A stretch of DNA of 64,000 nt from Gorsachius magnificus (taxonomy: Eukaryota; Chordata; Aves; Pelecaniformes; Ardeidae), in contig CM067109.1 in NCBI GenBank assembly GCA_034008185.1, positions 36,922,885 through 36,986,884 of the forward strand, read 5' to 3'. Both the position numbers and the translations under genes were made by a program. Positions 38,889 to 52,648 of the stretch are shown here, piece by piece. Positions within the stretch are counted from its first letter, which is position 1. Every line of letters starts with the position of its first letter. The notes below the pieces were generated by a model. That model did no database searches and was not told the DNA's origin. It saw only the letters and a program-made list of their open reading frames with translations.

Positions 38889-38889
38889 C
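38852..38889. repeat. Long T-rich homopolymer tract
   Basis: Around 36 nt of almost pure T. It could be the reverse complement of the A-tail of a retrocopy on the - strand, but the sequence to its right matches no gene that I recognise. Confidence 0.85.
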
Positions 38890-41800
38890 AAAATGGAGTA
38901 ATTTGTATCCGTAAGGCCTCGAAAAAAGAGAACAATTAAAAGACATGATGCTGTGGTGGACTGTGGTGAGTTGCAAAGACTAAACAATTGTAAATTGCTT
39001 TTTGCATTCATCAGCTACTTCTCAACGACCTTCTGTTCTGATGAGGACATCACCCTTGGCCTTCTCAGAACACAAACAGGCTTGCATGTACACCCTTGAG
39101 CTGAGTTTAGTCTTTTCAACAAGCAGATTTATAAGTCTCTAGCAATTGCAGAAATTAAGTAGGACAGGCCTTGGATGAATACAAAAATGTTTAAGCATTG
39201 GATTGAGAGAAAAGGTTTTTTCATTCCTATTTAGAGGAGGTAATTGAAGGCCTGGATAGCCTCAGATAGCACAGTCCTGGTTCAAAGTCTTTCTGAACTT
39301 CTCTATTCAAGCAAGGTTGCTGCTTTTGGCAAGGTACATCATGAAACCAATTTTGTTCTGCGAACTAAAATCTAATAAATACTGCTGCTGATAAGAAAGC
39401 AGAAACTCCCCTAAGAAGAGGTTTCAGAATATTGAGAAAAGTCCTCACATTTGTAGGAGCTGTAGTAAGAATGACTGTATAATCTTGAGTGTGTGGAACA
39501 GCTCAGAAAAATGAGCCTGAAATTTATAATTTGCTTCCAGGCTGTCACATTGCTACAGAAAGCTACAGAAATTTCACTGCTTAACCGTGAGAGCCAGAAA
39601 TTCCGGACTTGCAATGCACAGCAATTCTTGCATTAGACTGTTTTTCATCTATTGTATCTATTATGTCTGATTAAATCCATTTAACTAGAGGGAAAAAATG
39701 AAGCTGCAGTCCAGAATTTTTAAGATGCTGAGAGCACTTTTGTTTTCTTACCAGCATAGAAATGGACAGCAGGGTAACCCATGTCCTGTAAGTTGTGAGT
39801 AGTTTGACATTTTACTTAGAAACCATTTACCAGATGGTGTGACTTCAGGAGTATTCACTCACCTCTGGCAATTGTACTGCAGGGTGTAGTTAATTATCTG
39901 GCTCCATTTGTGATCTTACATGCTTTAATTACTTAGCTTATAGTAAGGATCTCTTTACAGGGATCTTTTTACAGTATTCTTATGTTTCACCTGGCTATAT
40001 ACACAATTCATGAATACAATCTATAACACATGAATTTACAAACCCTGTAACTGGCTACAGCTTCTGCACAAGCTCTATTCTTACTAGAACACTCTTTATG
40101 ACTTTGTCCATGTGTCTTTATGTCATGGAATTAAAGAAGGAAATGGTCCCAGTTGACCGTGTACAGTTGGTTGCAGGCTTGGGCAACCTCAGCCTACAGT
40201 TAGTACTGAAACTCTTGTTTTGTACAGGAGTAAACTGAGTTGTCCGTAACATGTAACTTTACCATTGCCAGCAGAAAAGTAGCTGAAACACTTAACTCTT
40301 AAGTTTAAACTTGGTGACCCATTTCATTGCCAGGCAGAGTTAAACTTTAAGGCCTTGAGGACATGTGAAAACCACAAAGATCTGGTGAGTTTTCCTTATT
40401 TAATGCAGTTGTGCATGCCACCTTTTTTCTTAAAAAATTTGTCTCCTGTTTGCCTCAAACTGGTTTTGTAGGCTTGGTTCTTAAGTCTTTTCAGATTAAG
40501 AAAAAACATTCATGGGATTCATTGCAAATTCTGAGGCATCTATATACTTTCTTGCCTGCTATTCTGAGAAACTATGCAGTGTTTTAGCAAATAAACTGCT
40601 GTCTTAATTTGTATGTAGCAATGGAAAATAACCTTATTTTTTCAGTACTTCTATGCTTTTGCAGTACTTCCTGGCAGTACCAATCCCCCTGCTTTTTACT
40701 TAGGCAATAAGCTCTGTCCCTTCACAAATGTGTTAAAAACGGACATCTCTCCCATGTGCTTCTTCCTGATTCTAAGACAGAAAGATGAGGTAGTCTAAGA
40801 AATGGGTGAGATTAAGGAGAGGTGAACATAAGTCAAACTTTCTCTAAAAGCAAGGCTCAGTCTTAACAACATAGCTCTTCTGCATGTGTCCTTCATTACA
40901 GGGAAGTTCGCTGCTGCCTTTGAGAATTGGAGGCGAGGGTAGAGGAAGACAATGTGTAATCTTGCAAGTCAGCAGCTTTCTAACATGGATGTTTTAAAAT
41001 AGATAATTTTCCTATGTATAGATACATAAAAATAAAAATTTCTTCTGAATGTTGAAAGGTATAAAATTCAGAGGGCCATAAGGCCTTTAAATATATCAAG
41101 TGAGTAGCATTTTATGGCATTTCAATCAGGTAGGAGTGGTTGGCTCTTGCATTATTTAAGAATTAGCAAGCAGAGAAGATGTGGAATATGTTCTTTATAA
41201 AAGCAGGAGATTAACTTTTTATATATGAAAGCCTTGGTGTTGGGGAAACTGTGGAGAACTGCCTATAAACATGTGCCTATGTTTTCTGATTGCCACTGGA
41301 AGTGCCTCTCAGTTTACCATCTTCAGCTTTTCAGCTCTTCCATCTGTAAAATGGTGAATTTGTTACTGCTCAGCAGTTGGAGCTTGCAGACACTTGCTGG
41401 TGGAAGGTTTTGTTATCTATTAATCCTTTGTTTTTCCTTTGATGGGTTCTGAACAAGAAAAGTTATGAGAGATGTGGAATTGTAAAAAAGGAATCTCCAT
41501 CTGTTTTCTCAGTAGACTTATGCTTCAAAATACTTCCTATCTTTAAGAGCCAACAGTGTTTTATTTTCCTGTAGCTGGTTCCCATGTAAGGGATATCTTC
41601 ACAGCTTGTTGGAAGAGGTAGAATGGTCTTCTACAGCATGATTACTGTCTGTGTTTCATTTATGTTCATATATGACACTTCACAAGTGGTTGCCTTGCTC
41701 CTCATCACTGTAGCAGTAGCATGGGAGCAGTCTGTGCTTTGCTGTTCACTTCTTGGGTGGGAATGGGAAAGGTGCACTCTTCTTAATGCCTTGTCTTCTA

Positions 41801-42029
41801 CCTGTGTGTCCTTTGGTGGAGGCACTCTCTGCATATGAGAAGATCTTTAGTCAGAGAGAAGTAAAATATAAAAAAGAGGGAGTTAAAAGTAAGAGCTAAG
41901 TGTATACAGAATGTTTTAATGGAAGTTGTGAATTTGCCTGTAAATGCTTGTAACTTTTGTAGCTGCACCACAGAAATGCATTTTTTTGGAGACACCCCAA
42001 AAAGAGGTGAGCTTATGACTTTGCTTGGG

Positions 42030-43308
42030 GTATCCAAGCTATTCGAGATAGCCAGCATGGCTTCACCAAGGGCAAGTCCTGCTTGATGAACCTAGTGACT
42101 TTCTATGATGGTGTGACAACAACAGTGGACAAAGGAAAACCAATGGACGTCATCTATCTGGAATTCTGCAAAGCTTTTGACACAGTCCCCGACAACATCT
42201 CTCTAAATTGGAGAGCTATGGATTTGACGGGTGGCCTGTTCGGTGGATAAGGAACTGGCTGGATGGTCACATCCAGATGGGAATGGTCAACGGCTCGATG
42301 TCCGGATGGAGACTGGTGACGAGTGGTGTCCCTCAGGGGTCCGTACTGGGACCGGTGCTGTTTAATGTTTTCATCAATGACCTAGACAGTGAGATTGAGT
42401 GCACCCTCAGCAAGTTTGCAGATGACACCAAGCTGAGTGGTGCAGTTGATTTGCTGGAGGGAAGGGATGCCATCCAGAGAGACCTGGACAGGCTGGAGAG
42501 GTGGCCTGTGTGAACCTCATGAGGTTCAACAAGGCCAAGTGCAAGGTCCTGTACCTGGGTCGGGATAATCCCCGGTATCAATACAGGCTGGGGGAAGAAA
42601 GGATCGAGAGCAGCCCTGCTGAGAGGGACTTGGGGGCACTAATGGATGAAAAGCTGGACATGAGCCGGCAATGTGCCCTGGCAGCCCAGAAGGCCAACCA
42701 TACTCTGGGCTGCATCAGGAGAAGCGTGGCCAGCAGGTTGAGGGAGGTGATTGTGCCCCTCTCCTCTGCTCTGGTGAGACCTCACCTGGAGCCCTGCGTC
42801 CAGCTCTGGAGCCCTCAGCACAAGAAGGACATGGAACTGTTGGAGCGGGTCCAGAGGAGGGCCACAAAAATGATCCGAGGAATGGAGCACCTCTCCTATG
42901 AGGACAGGCTGAGGGATTTGGGCTTGTTCAGCCTGGAGAAGAGAAGGCTGCAGGGACACCTGATTGCGGCCTTTCAGTGCTTAAAGGGGGCCTATAGGAA
43001 AGATGGGGAAAATCTTTTTAGTAGGGCCAGCTGTGACAGGACAAGGGGTAATGGTTTTAAACTAAACCAGGGTAGGTTTAGACCGGATACAAGGAAGAAA
43101 TTCTTTACAATGAGGCTGGTGAAACACTGGAACGGGTTGCCCAGAGAGGTGGTGGAGGCCCCATCCCTGGAAACATTCTAAGGCCAGGTTGGACGGGGCT
43201 CTGAGCAACCTGATCTAGTTAGTGGTGTCCCTGCTCACTGCAGGGGGGTTGGACTAGATGACCTCTAGGGGTCCCTTCCAACCCAAACCAGTCTATGATT
43301 CTGTGATC
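42030..43308 (+). repeat. CR1 LINE, ~1.3 kb reverse-transcriptase fragment
   Basis: This is the best-preserved element of the window. On the + strand it shows reverse-transcriptase landmarks in order: HGFTKGKSC near the start, AFDTVP (42173-42190), [13 protein letters not shown] (from 42328), the catalytic FADDTK (42415-42432), then the conserved C-terminal part to 43181 and the 3' terminus ending ctatgattctgtgat. The landmarks are spread over different frames, with breaks near 42190-42207, 42502 and 43178, so it cannot make a working enzyme. It is 5'-truncated, lacking the endonuclease domain and ORF1. It is inserted in COMMD10 intron 5 in the same orientation as the gene. Confidence 0.95.
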
Positions 43309-45179
43309 CAGAAAGAACAGTGTAAGGTGTTCAAAGAAAGCTTTAAGCCTTATACAGCCTGTTTGGAAAAAAAAAAAAACAAAAAAGGTGATTAAATAGC
43401 ATGCTTGTAGATGAGAGAGAGTATGATGTCCACACCTGCCTAGACTGACCACAGGACTCCACCTTTTCTCTACGTAATTTCCTGGTTTTTTTTCTGGCCT
43501 ACTGTAGTTGGTTAAAATTTCTTTTCTCACCACTGCATTTTACTTCTACAGCTGTGGCAGACTGGGCAGAAAATAGAGGAAACTTTCTACCTTCCATTTC
43601 TTTGTTAAACAGTGCTGTTTACTGAAGCACTGCTCAGCAGGCTCTGTGATGGGCATGGATAGAAATAGAACTCTTTGTGTTGTAAGCAGAAGAAATAAAA
43701 TTTTGTGAAGAAACAGAAAAACAGTGTGATACAAATGCCAATGAAGTGAGATCTTACTGTCCACCCTAAGCAGTTCTTTAGTAATTTGTGTAACTTTTAA
43801 TTCCATTTCTTGACATAGTAAATAATGATACTGACTTTTGAGCTGCTAAGGAGCACTGGCAGGAGTTTTATTGCTTTGTTTTCTCCAGTATTTCATCTGC
43901 CTCTTCTTTCATTAGTGCTCAAGAAAGCATACCTGCACAAACTTCTTAAACTTCTTTTTTAAGATGTACTTGATTTTTTTTTTTTGTCCCGAGTTCTGTA
44001 TTTTTCACTTTTGAAAGTTAAGTGGGTGGATTAGCTTGGAAACTGTGATATTATGTTGCTGTTTAAATTATATGAAAGATATTTTAAGAGGAAGGGAGAT
44101 GAGCAGGAAGGTATAAGAGGCATGGAGTAGTCACTCAGCCTCTGAGTGTCTTACTTATGTTGATTCTTTGTGCAGCTTCTGAAAAGCTTGTCTGCAGGCT
44201 GACATATTTTAACCTAAGTCAGACACTCTGATCTAACTCTTTTCCTGTGATAAGTCTTTGTTATCGTCATAAAAAATCTTGTAGACTAGGAGTCCACTAC
44301 AGCAAGTTTCTGATCTGTAAAATGTAGTATTTTCAACCTATTTTGCTTAATTGTTGCTGCAGGGCAGGTTTTTATAAGCAAATTTGGTAAGAAAATTATA
44401 TAAATGAACATTTTTAGAAGTACCATAACATTTGGGGTATTTTTTTTCTTGCTGAGTGTCATGTTGTCTGAATAACTTTTGCTGTGTTCTATCTTTATGC
44501 ACATCAACTGGGTCATTTTACTCAGTCTCTGGCTTTGTGTTTTTCTCCCTGCAGTATCAAGTCACCTACTCGATCTTCAGTTGTAGTAGACCTAGTTATT
44601 CCAGCTCTTGTATTTGTAAAATTTTTTCTTTCACCTATTTAGGCTGAATATTAATTGTTTTTCTGTGAAAATACAGTTATGCTGTGTGTCCTGACAAAAT
44701 AAGGCCAGCTTCTACATCAAATCCAGTTAAGACATGGACATTTTTCAGGCAGTCATGACACAGAAGTTGTGTATAATATCTGCCTTGTAAAGGCTGCAAT
44801 TGATATTTAAAATTATAGAACTCCATTGCGTATTTGTAAGCATTTCATTGCAAGCCTGAGTATAATTACATGCTTTTTAAAATCTGTTTGACTCCGTTTA
44901 GATTCTGGAAGATGTCTGTCTTAATAGACAGAAGAGCTGAAAATAAATGACATTTAACAAGTATGGTTTTTGCCTTTTTAAGTTACTGAAGTGCAAAAAG
45001 GAAGTTGGGCCAAATGGATTAAAAATCTCAAAGATAATTCACAGGATTTAAATAACTTAGAAAATATGGGAATATTTAGCGAAGTTAACTTCCATTGTTT
45101 CTTAACTTTCTCACATGTCAAATCTTGGATTTTTTTTAAAAAATCCATTTCTAATATGTTTTGTCCTCTCCAACAAACT

Positions 45180-45540
45180 TTTCAGCTCCCTTACCAGAGG
45201 ATGTCCTCTGGAACGGGCATGGGGAGCTGCACTCGAGTAGCTAGTATGTTTGCATGGAGGAGCATCAGCCTGAGGGCCAGCAGCGCACTGCTGGAGCGGG
45301 GAGCTTCAGGTGAGCCGTCTCCTGCTCCTGAAGCGTGCGCTGACCTGTCAGAGAGGTGACAGCAAGGTCCCAGTCCTAGGAGGGAGCGAGCCAGGGAGCT
45401 GCCCTGGGAACAGCTGCCTGCTTTCCCTTCAGCGTCTTGCCCGCAGCGGTCCTAACTTCATCTGCACTGGAAGGGGAAGAGACGCTGGTTGAGTGAGGGT
45501 GAAGGTTTACAGTCCAGGTATCTGCACGGGGCTTGGGAGA
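45180..45540. other. Locally GC-richer patch in COMMD10 intron 5
   Basis: The patch stands out against the AT-rich intron, with several CpG sites and overlapping short open frames on the + strand (44991-45492). No splice-bounded exon, gene family or known repeat was recognised. It could be an unlisted repeat, an LTR remnant or a regulatory element. Confidence 0.35.
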
Positions 45541-48242
45541 CTTGGTAATATCCCTTGAATTTATATAATGAGGCAGTTTATCTTTCTTCCAGAAGCAGCA
45601 CTGCTGAGTGAGGGCAGAGGGGTGGTTTTGGTAAATTTACAGGGGCTTTAACTTTACAGTGCCATGAGTGCTCTTGTCAGCATGAAATTGAGCAATTGTG
45701 AGATTCTGCTTAAAAATATGAGCATTTTCCTTTCAGACTTTCTCTGTAATCCTTTCAAGAATAGGGCTAGCCACAGAAACCAAAAATGAACTGTTTGAAG
45801 CATTTGAACACAGTGTCTCTTTCATAATACTAAAAAGTGAGGACATTATGTGTGAAACTATTTAATTTGGGCTAGGAAATTACAGATTTTATTACAGTAT
45901 TTTCACTGTGCAGCCCAAAGGAGAGAAGGTGATCTGTGTCGGAGCATTTGCATCTTGCCAGGGTCAGTCAGGTCCCACAGCTTACTATGAGACCACTTTG
46001 GGGCTGTGCATCCTGCACCCCGGTCATGTTTCCCCCCTCTCTATTGTCTCTATACGCAGCCTGCCATGCATCTTGTTGAATGACACATATACAAACCTTT
46101 TCTTCCTAACCATGTCAACACTTAGATCAGAACAGGCTGTTTGGGGCTGAAAGGGTGGCCAAGGAGCAGCTGCCAGACCAATTCACATACTGTGCAGGTT
46201 GCGCCTTGCTTTTGTCTCATGTACCTTTAGAAGATGTTACAGTGAGAAGAACCATATCCAGTTACCCTGTTGGTTCATGCCTTGCCAGCAGCTCTGTTTT
46301 ACTCAGATTGTTACAAGCTAATTGGGTATTTTATGTGACAAGCATTTCACCAGGTCTGCTCAGAGTAGTACAGAAGGAGCCTGAGTTTCTTCATTTGCAT
46401 TTACAGTTGTGTTCACTATCGTGACTCTCCCCTGTGCTCTGCTTTTCCTTTGCCAGTTCTCTAAATGCGTTGTTTTGTGAGTTTGGTACAAAGTGGTACT
46501 GTCGAGGACAAGGAATCCTCTCAGTGATTATGACTTTCCAACCAAGCTGCTTTGCAGGTTAATAGCATGTTTTTGAATTTAAGAGCAATTGATTGTTCTG
46601 TATTTTCTGTCCACTTTGCAGAATCGCTGGGCTTACTGTCCTGTTACTACTTCTACTTTTTTTGTCTATGTGCAAACTAATGAAATTGCCAAATCTGGCT
46701 TCCTGGAGAAGTAGTGTGTATATTCTTGAAAGAGTACAAAGTGAGCATCTCCTATGTTGCTAACATCTGTCCTGCTTGAGGCAATAAATATACAGTACAT
46801 GCTGTCAAACAGTATCAATGCTGTGCCTTTGACATCGAACAGGTCTGTAACAATGCTGTGTCACCCTTTCCAGTCATGCTTGAGGTGGAAGAGGGTAGGT
46901 CATCACCTCAATTATGTGCAAGGGCAGCAATTTTCACTCATCTTGTTCCCTGTTGTTTACAGATGACAGGAGTCTGGTATCTGGAACTGTGTGGCATCTA
47001 AATTTGTGCCACTTGGCTTTGTATGAACATTTAACAAACTTTAAAAGCTGCTATGACAAGTGACCTTTTTTCACAGGTTAAAATACATGAAATACGACCT
47101 CTTTCACAGGAAAACCACAACCTACAGGGTGGCCTACAGCCCCTGAGCAAATCTTATTCGGTGTGATTGTGTAAAATCACTACTAATGAAACCAATACAT
47201 ATTTCTGGGAATGCACTGTCAGGGTAGTAATAGAAAGAGATTTCAAGGGGAAAAGGAAAATACTTTTTTTTTTCCATATCGAGACAGATCCTGTTACTAA
47301 GAATACACTTCGAAGCCCTGTAGTAATGAAAGGGCAATACAAAACCAAGAACAGAGCCAGAGCTAATGAAAATGCTTTTCTAGCTTGAAAATTATACATA
47401 AGGAAAAGCTGCTTCTTTCTGACCACTTGAGCAACATTTTTGAATTTTCATATACGTAGTCAGATTAACTAAGTTGTCCAGCCAGCCCATGAGATGGAAC
47501 CAAACCAGTGGATCAAATGGAAGAGAAAATTGCACTGTGGTGCCTTCCTGATGAGTTCATAGCTGTGTTGGTGTAAGGGGATGACAATTTCTGCTATGCA
47601 TGTAATCAGAATATTACAAGAATTGCTTTGTAAGTGGTGTTTGTAAATGTTTTCCTTCCTCAACAACATCAGGATTAGGCACTGAGTTTTTCAGTAATAC
47701 CTGATTCAAGGCTTTTTGGATTACTTCTGATGCACAGAGGCAGGCAGCAGAGTTTTAAAGAAGGCTGAAAATGCTAGATTCTTTCTCTGTCCTCTTTTCC
47801 AACAGAAACGAGGAGCTGGGAGATGCTTATGCTTGGGAATAAGTCATGTTATAAGATTGGGAATTTGACAGCAGAACAGATTGCCAAGGGCCAGATTTGT
47901 AGGCAGCTCTGGTCGGTGTATTTCTGTGATTAGGTACTTCAACACTAACAGGTGCACTTGTCTCCTTCATGGGATGGGGTGTGTGTATTATCCGCTGTGT
48001 TGGCATAGGAGAGTTGCAGACTTAAGCTTTTTGGAGAAGCACTGACACTATACCTTAGGGGGCTACCCACTGGTCATTTAGGAGTGCCGTGATACCTACT
48101 AGTCCTGGAGGGTTTTGCAGCCTGGAACTGAGTATAGGATTAACTGCACAGAGGGGTTCAGACTCATGTTGTCTCCTCTTCTATTCTGAATCCTAAATGA
48201 AGGAATTTAAGTATCTAACCATACACAATTGAAAACAAATCC

Positions 48243-48292
48243 TAGAATCATAGAATGCTTTGGGTTGGAAGGGACCTTTAGAGGTCATCTAG
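48243..48292 (-). repeat. Short CR1 LINE 3' tail
   Basis: Only the extreme 3' end is present: tagaatcatagaatgctt, gggttggaagggaccttta, gaggtcatctagt. About 50 bp, well preserved, a severe 5' truncation. Confidence 0.88.
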
Positions 48293-51200
48293 TATGTATA
48301 TTGGTTCAAGAACAAGTGTATAAACATTACAAATACTGCCTGCAAGTACCTAAAGTCATTACTGTAAAGGAAGTGTGTTTTATTAGAAGGTTCTAAAGTA
48401 GTCAGAAGGACAAGGTTCATTTAAAGATGCAATTTAGAGGCAGGAAGACAGGTATCTGTAGATACAGGAAAGTCCTTGTGACAGCAGAGAGACAGATTTT
48501 CTGAGACGTTTTTTCTTGTGGTCATTTCTAGATCAGTTTGCCTCTTCACATTCTCATTTTTTCTTCCTTTCCATCATCACATCTTGATAGGAAGAAGTGT
48601 ATTGTGCTGCTATCAAAGAAATGCTACAGATTCCAAAATACCTTTGAAATTCCTCAAACAGCAGAGTTGCCATCGAAGTGGGACAGAATTCCTGGGGTTG
48701 GTGCTATGTCTAAGAAGTTCTAATACTTTTTCAAATGCTGTCTTCATATAACTAGTATCCTTTCTTTTTTCATTGTTGCTTCTGTTTCTTTTCTTTCTGA
48801 GAGTAGTTGATTTAAATAATATATCATTATAATTCTTTAATAGATTGAGTTCCTATGTTCTTCAGATGTTAAAGCTGCTCTTGTGCTGTGGGGTATCTTC
48901 TGCTCTTAAAGGGATAGCATACAATGATATAAATGCAAGAAAGATGTTTAAGCAGTGTTTAGACAGTTTCCGAGTTCCTGGATAGCAGTGTGTTCCTAGC
49001 TATACTTTTGGAGGCTAACATTTAACGAGTTCTTGAGTGAGAATTTTAGTTTCCTCTTTCTAAATTTCTATCACATTGAGTGAAAATGAAAATCTTTCTG
49101 ATGGGGACCACAATGGTTTGAAGATAATATGGACGAGATAAAGAATAGCCAGTTTTTAGTATCAAAATTGGTGCTATTTGATTTCTTTCCAAATGTAGAT
49201 GTATTTGAGACAATATACATGAAGAAATGTTTAATGCTAAACCTTTTCAGGAGAAGTGCTTTGCTGCAGCTGCAAGGAGCTTCTCTGTTGGAGTGCATTG
49301 ATTTGCCAAGGGTACTGTAGCCAGGCAGACTCAGGTAAGCTGGCACAGCGATGCCTGGGAACGGTCTAACACAGAGCAGAAGTGCATGAAACAAATATGG
49401 GGAGCCGAAGGCAGTAAATGGCAGTTGACAGCAACAGAAGAGCAAGGATGTGTTGTTCATTGAGAGCTAACTGAAGTTCAGTTGAACCTGTAGAGAGTTT
49501 TTTGGGGTAAGGCTAAGGATGATTAACATGCAGGGAAGCGATGCACTCTGAGAGGCATTATACCACGTGACACAGTGCTTTGTTCTCAACCTCGAAAAGT
49601 CATTCCGAAAAGCTCTTGAAAATTCAAGTGTAGCATAATTGGAATTTATTTTTTTAGTGGAGTTCCTTTAAAATTCACATTACCATTTTAAACCACAATT
49701 GTATGCTTCTGTGGCCTTGAGGGAGTCACAAAGAACCCGGAGCCATCCTTGACTTTAAGATTGAAGCCTGTGATGCCTGCCTAGGACAGAGTACACTTGT
49801 TGTGTTACTGCTTTTTGAAGAGAAGAACTTGACACATCTTTAGCTGAGGGAATGCAATCCAAGGGTGAGCCACAGACCAACAGCAGATCCTTCAAAGATG
49901 TGTGGAAATAGTAAGGCAGAGGAGGGAGATAACAAAAAAAAAAAAAAATCCAACCAAACACAGGAAAGGCATTTATTGTGTCTGATCTTTATGGACAGGC
50001 CAATGAAACATATTTGTCAGCACTGAGCATGAGGGGTGCAGTGCTGTAACCTAAGCACCACGGTGAGACTTTAAGTTGTGGATACTCATTCTAAACCGTT
50101 TCTTCCCTTCTTTGCAACAAAATAGTTTTCAAAACATTCCAGTCCAGCATAACCAGCTTTGAATTTGTTGAAGTAACTTGAATGTTTTTCATGTGACTTT
50201 TTAAGATAACCACAACTTGTGAACTTGAGAGACTACTGGGTTTTTATAGTGCTGTGGACAGACAACAGGAAAAAATCAGCATTCCGTTTTTCCTACTGTT
50301 TTCTGAAGCACTTCAGTGATGTGCTTTCAGCATTAGCTTTTTTTTTTTTCTTTAATTAAAGAAGGAAGTAAGAATTATGGACCAAACATGAGTCAGCCTA
50401 TAAAACTGGAAAAAGAACTTTGCAGCTCAAAACCAAAAATGCTATTATTTAAGTATGTGTCTTTATATAAAACTAAGCACTTTCCATTTTCAGAGTTATG
50501 TGGAATTGGCATGTGTTTAATAATTTGACAAAAAGTTGCAGGGGTAGGGGGAGTGTGAATGTTAGGGAGACTGCAGGTTATTATTGCCACTGGAAATGAT
50601 ACCAAGCAACGTGCTGTTCTACTAACAGGTCTGGAACAGGTGCAAAATTAATCTTCTGCCATTGTACATGTACAGCACATGTTAATATCTTCATATTACC
50701 TCAGAGCTTGAGAAAATTAAATTGTTCTTTGGTTTTGTGGAAATAAAAAAACCCCCTAGTTACATGAAGTCAGCCTTTCCTTATAATTTACATCTAATTC
50801 TTACACTTCCGTTAAAATACTCTTTGCAAGGTTGGTTTGGGTTTTTTTGGTTAAAGAATACTAACTTCTTTACTGAATGTAAAAGCATTTGGAATATGTT
50901 GAGAAGAAAGCCTTTGGGCTAGAAAAGTGTCTTTTAGTTTGTCCCACAAAATCCCTTTCAAGTCTAATTGATTTAAACTGTGTAAAAATTACCATTTCAT
51001 TTTTGCTGATTGTTTCTCATAGAAGTCCTGGATTTTTGCCCAAACACTAATTGATTATGAGCATTTAAGGTCAGGCTTTGCTCTCATTAAGCACCAAGCA
51101 GATAACACTCTTGGACGCTGTGGATAGCACACAGTCCAGGTGCTGAAATAATGCTGAAATAATCCTTCCTGGGAGAAGAAGAGTGCTTGGCTGAGCTTCC

Positions 51201-52628
51201 TTCTAGTCTTGAATCTAGTACAGGGACTCAGCTGTGTATTCTCCACTTGTGAAGGTGGCATATAAAACAATGTAGAAGAAGGTGACTGATCTCCCCTCAG
51301 GTAGATGAAAAAAATGGGGAAAAAAAAAACCAAAAACATTTCCAGAGTGTATAAGATAGAATACATTCATGTACTAGCAGAAAGATGGGTGAGGTGATCA
51401 AAAAGATTTTTCCAATAATTCTTTTGATTGTAATAAAAACTCCTATTTAAACTTGTAAATTTTACATATATATATAGTGAGGGACTGCAGATGTGCAAGT
51501 AACAGTAAAATCTGTTTTTCTTACAGTTTTGTTACTCTCTCTCTGTGGGCTGTACGGAGCCTGGAAATCAGGAAATCCTCAGCCAGGAAGGAGGGGAGGA
51601 GAAGGTTGCTTCTGGAACAGGCATTAGGAGGAAAAGCACAGCATGAGATTGAGTTTCCTTCGCTGTTCTTGTTATAACATTGGAGATGTTTTTATCCTGA
51701 CATTACTGATACAGGCTGTCAATCTTAAAATTGCTTAACTTCAGTGGGATTTTTTTGCATGTGAATAGATACCTATGTCAACAGTTGTCAAGTGTTCTTC
51801 GAGGCAAACACAAAAGCAGTAGAACAAACTGTGACTGCAGAGATGAACCTTGGAGGTAAAGGCAAACCAAACCAAAACAAACCCCCTTCCTCCTGCTGGC
51901 TGTTGAGAAGTATATTGATTCTTCCTCTAAGTCCATCGAAACCCCAAGTGTGTGGTTTTTTGTGTAGTAGGTGGAAGAAAGGCTGGTGAATGAAGTTCAC
52001 CACTCTCTCAGTTGTGCCGATGTGTTTGTAAAGAAAGCTACACTGCAAAGTGGATCCCTGAAATGAATTAGAAAATGAAACTGAACCAATGTCCTGAAGG
52101 TTTCTAGAAATCATGAGTGCTTATGTTTCCAGTGGGCCCCACCAAAAAATTGCACTGGCACAGAAGGAAGTAGACTCTGGTTTGCAAGTGGTTGCAGGTT
52201 GTTAGCGTGAGGAAGGCTGTGATGTAGCAAAGAAAATGCAGCTTTGAACTGTGCCCTGTTCTTAACTGTTAGACTTCTTTTTCATTGTTGCTGGAATTAC
52301 GCTTTCCAAAATGGCAGTCGTCTCCCAGATTTTAGCAGACATGTTAAGACTAGCATTTTGCTTTACAGATGTAGATAAAAGTGAGACTCTTCTGTATGTA
52401 TGTTTGTGCTTTTAGTATTGCTACCTCAGGGAGATTTTTGGTAAACTTGTAGAACTTAGGTTTTCAGAGGCAGGAAAGAGAAATGTCTTGCGTGGAATTT
52501 ATTAAGGTTGATAGGTTGATGCATTTGCATTTCGTGTTAATGAAATCAGTGAGATGGAGAGACAATTAAATATTTCAAGATTTCCTACGAATTTAAAAAG
52601 CCGGAAATTGCTAAGCATTTTGGTGGGC

Positions 52629-52648
52629 TTTTTTTTTTTTTTTTTTTG
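52629..52648. repeat. T-run
   Basis: About 20 consecutive T in COMMD10 intron 5. Confidence 0.85.

Noticed and set aside
42208..43181. Two neighbouring open frames as host genes
   Set aside because: They are CR1 reverse-transcriptase pieces with FADDTK and the typical CR1 3' end just downstream, split by indels.
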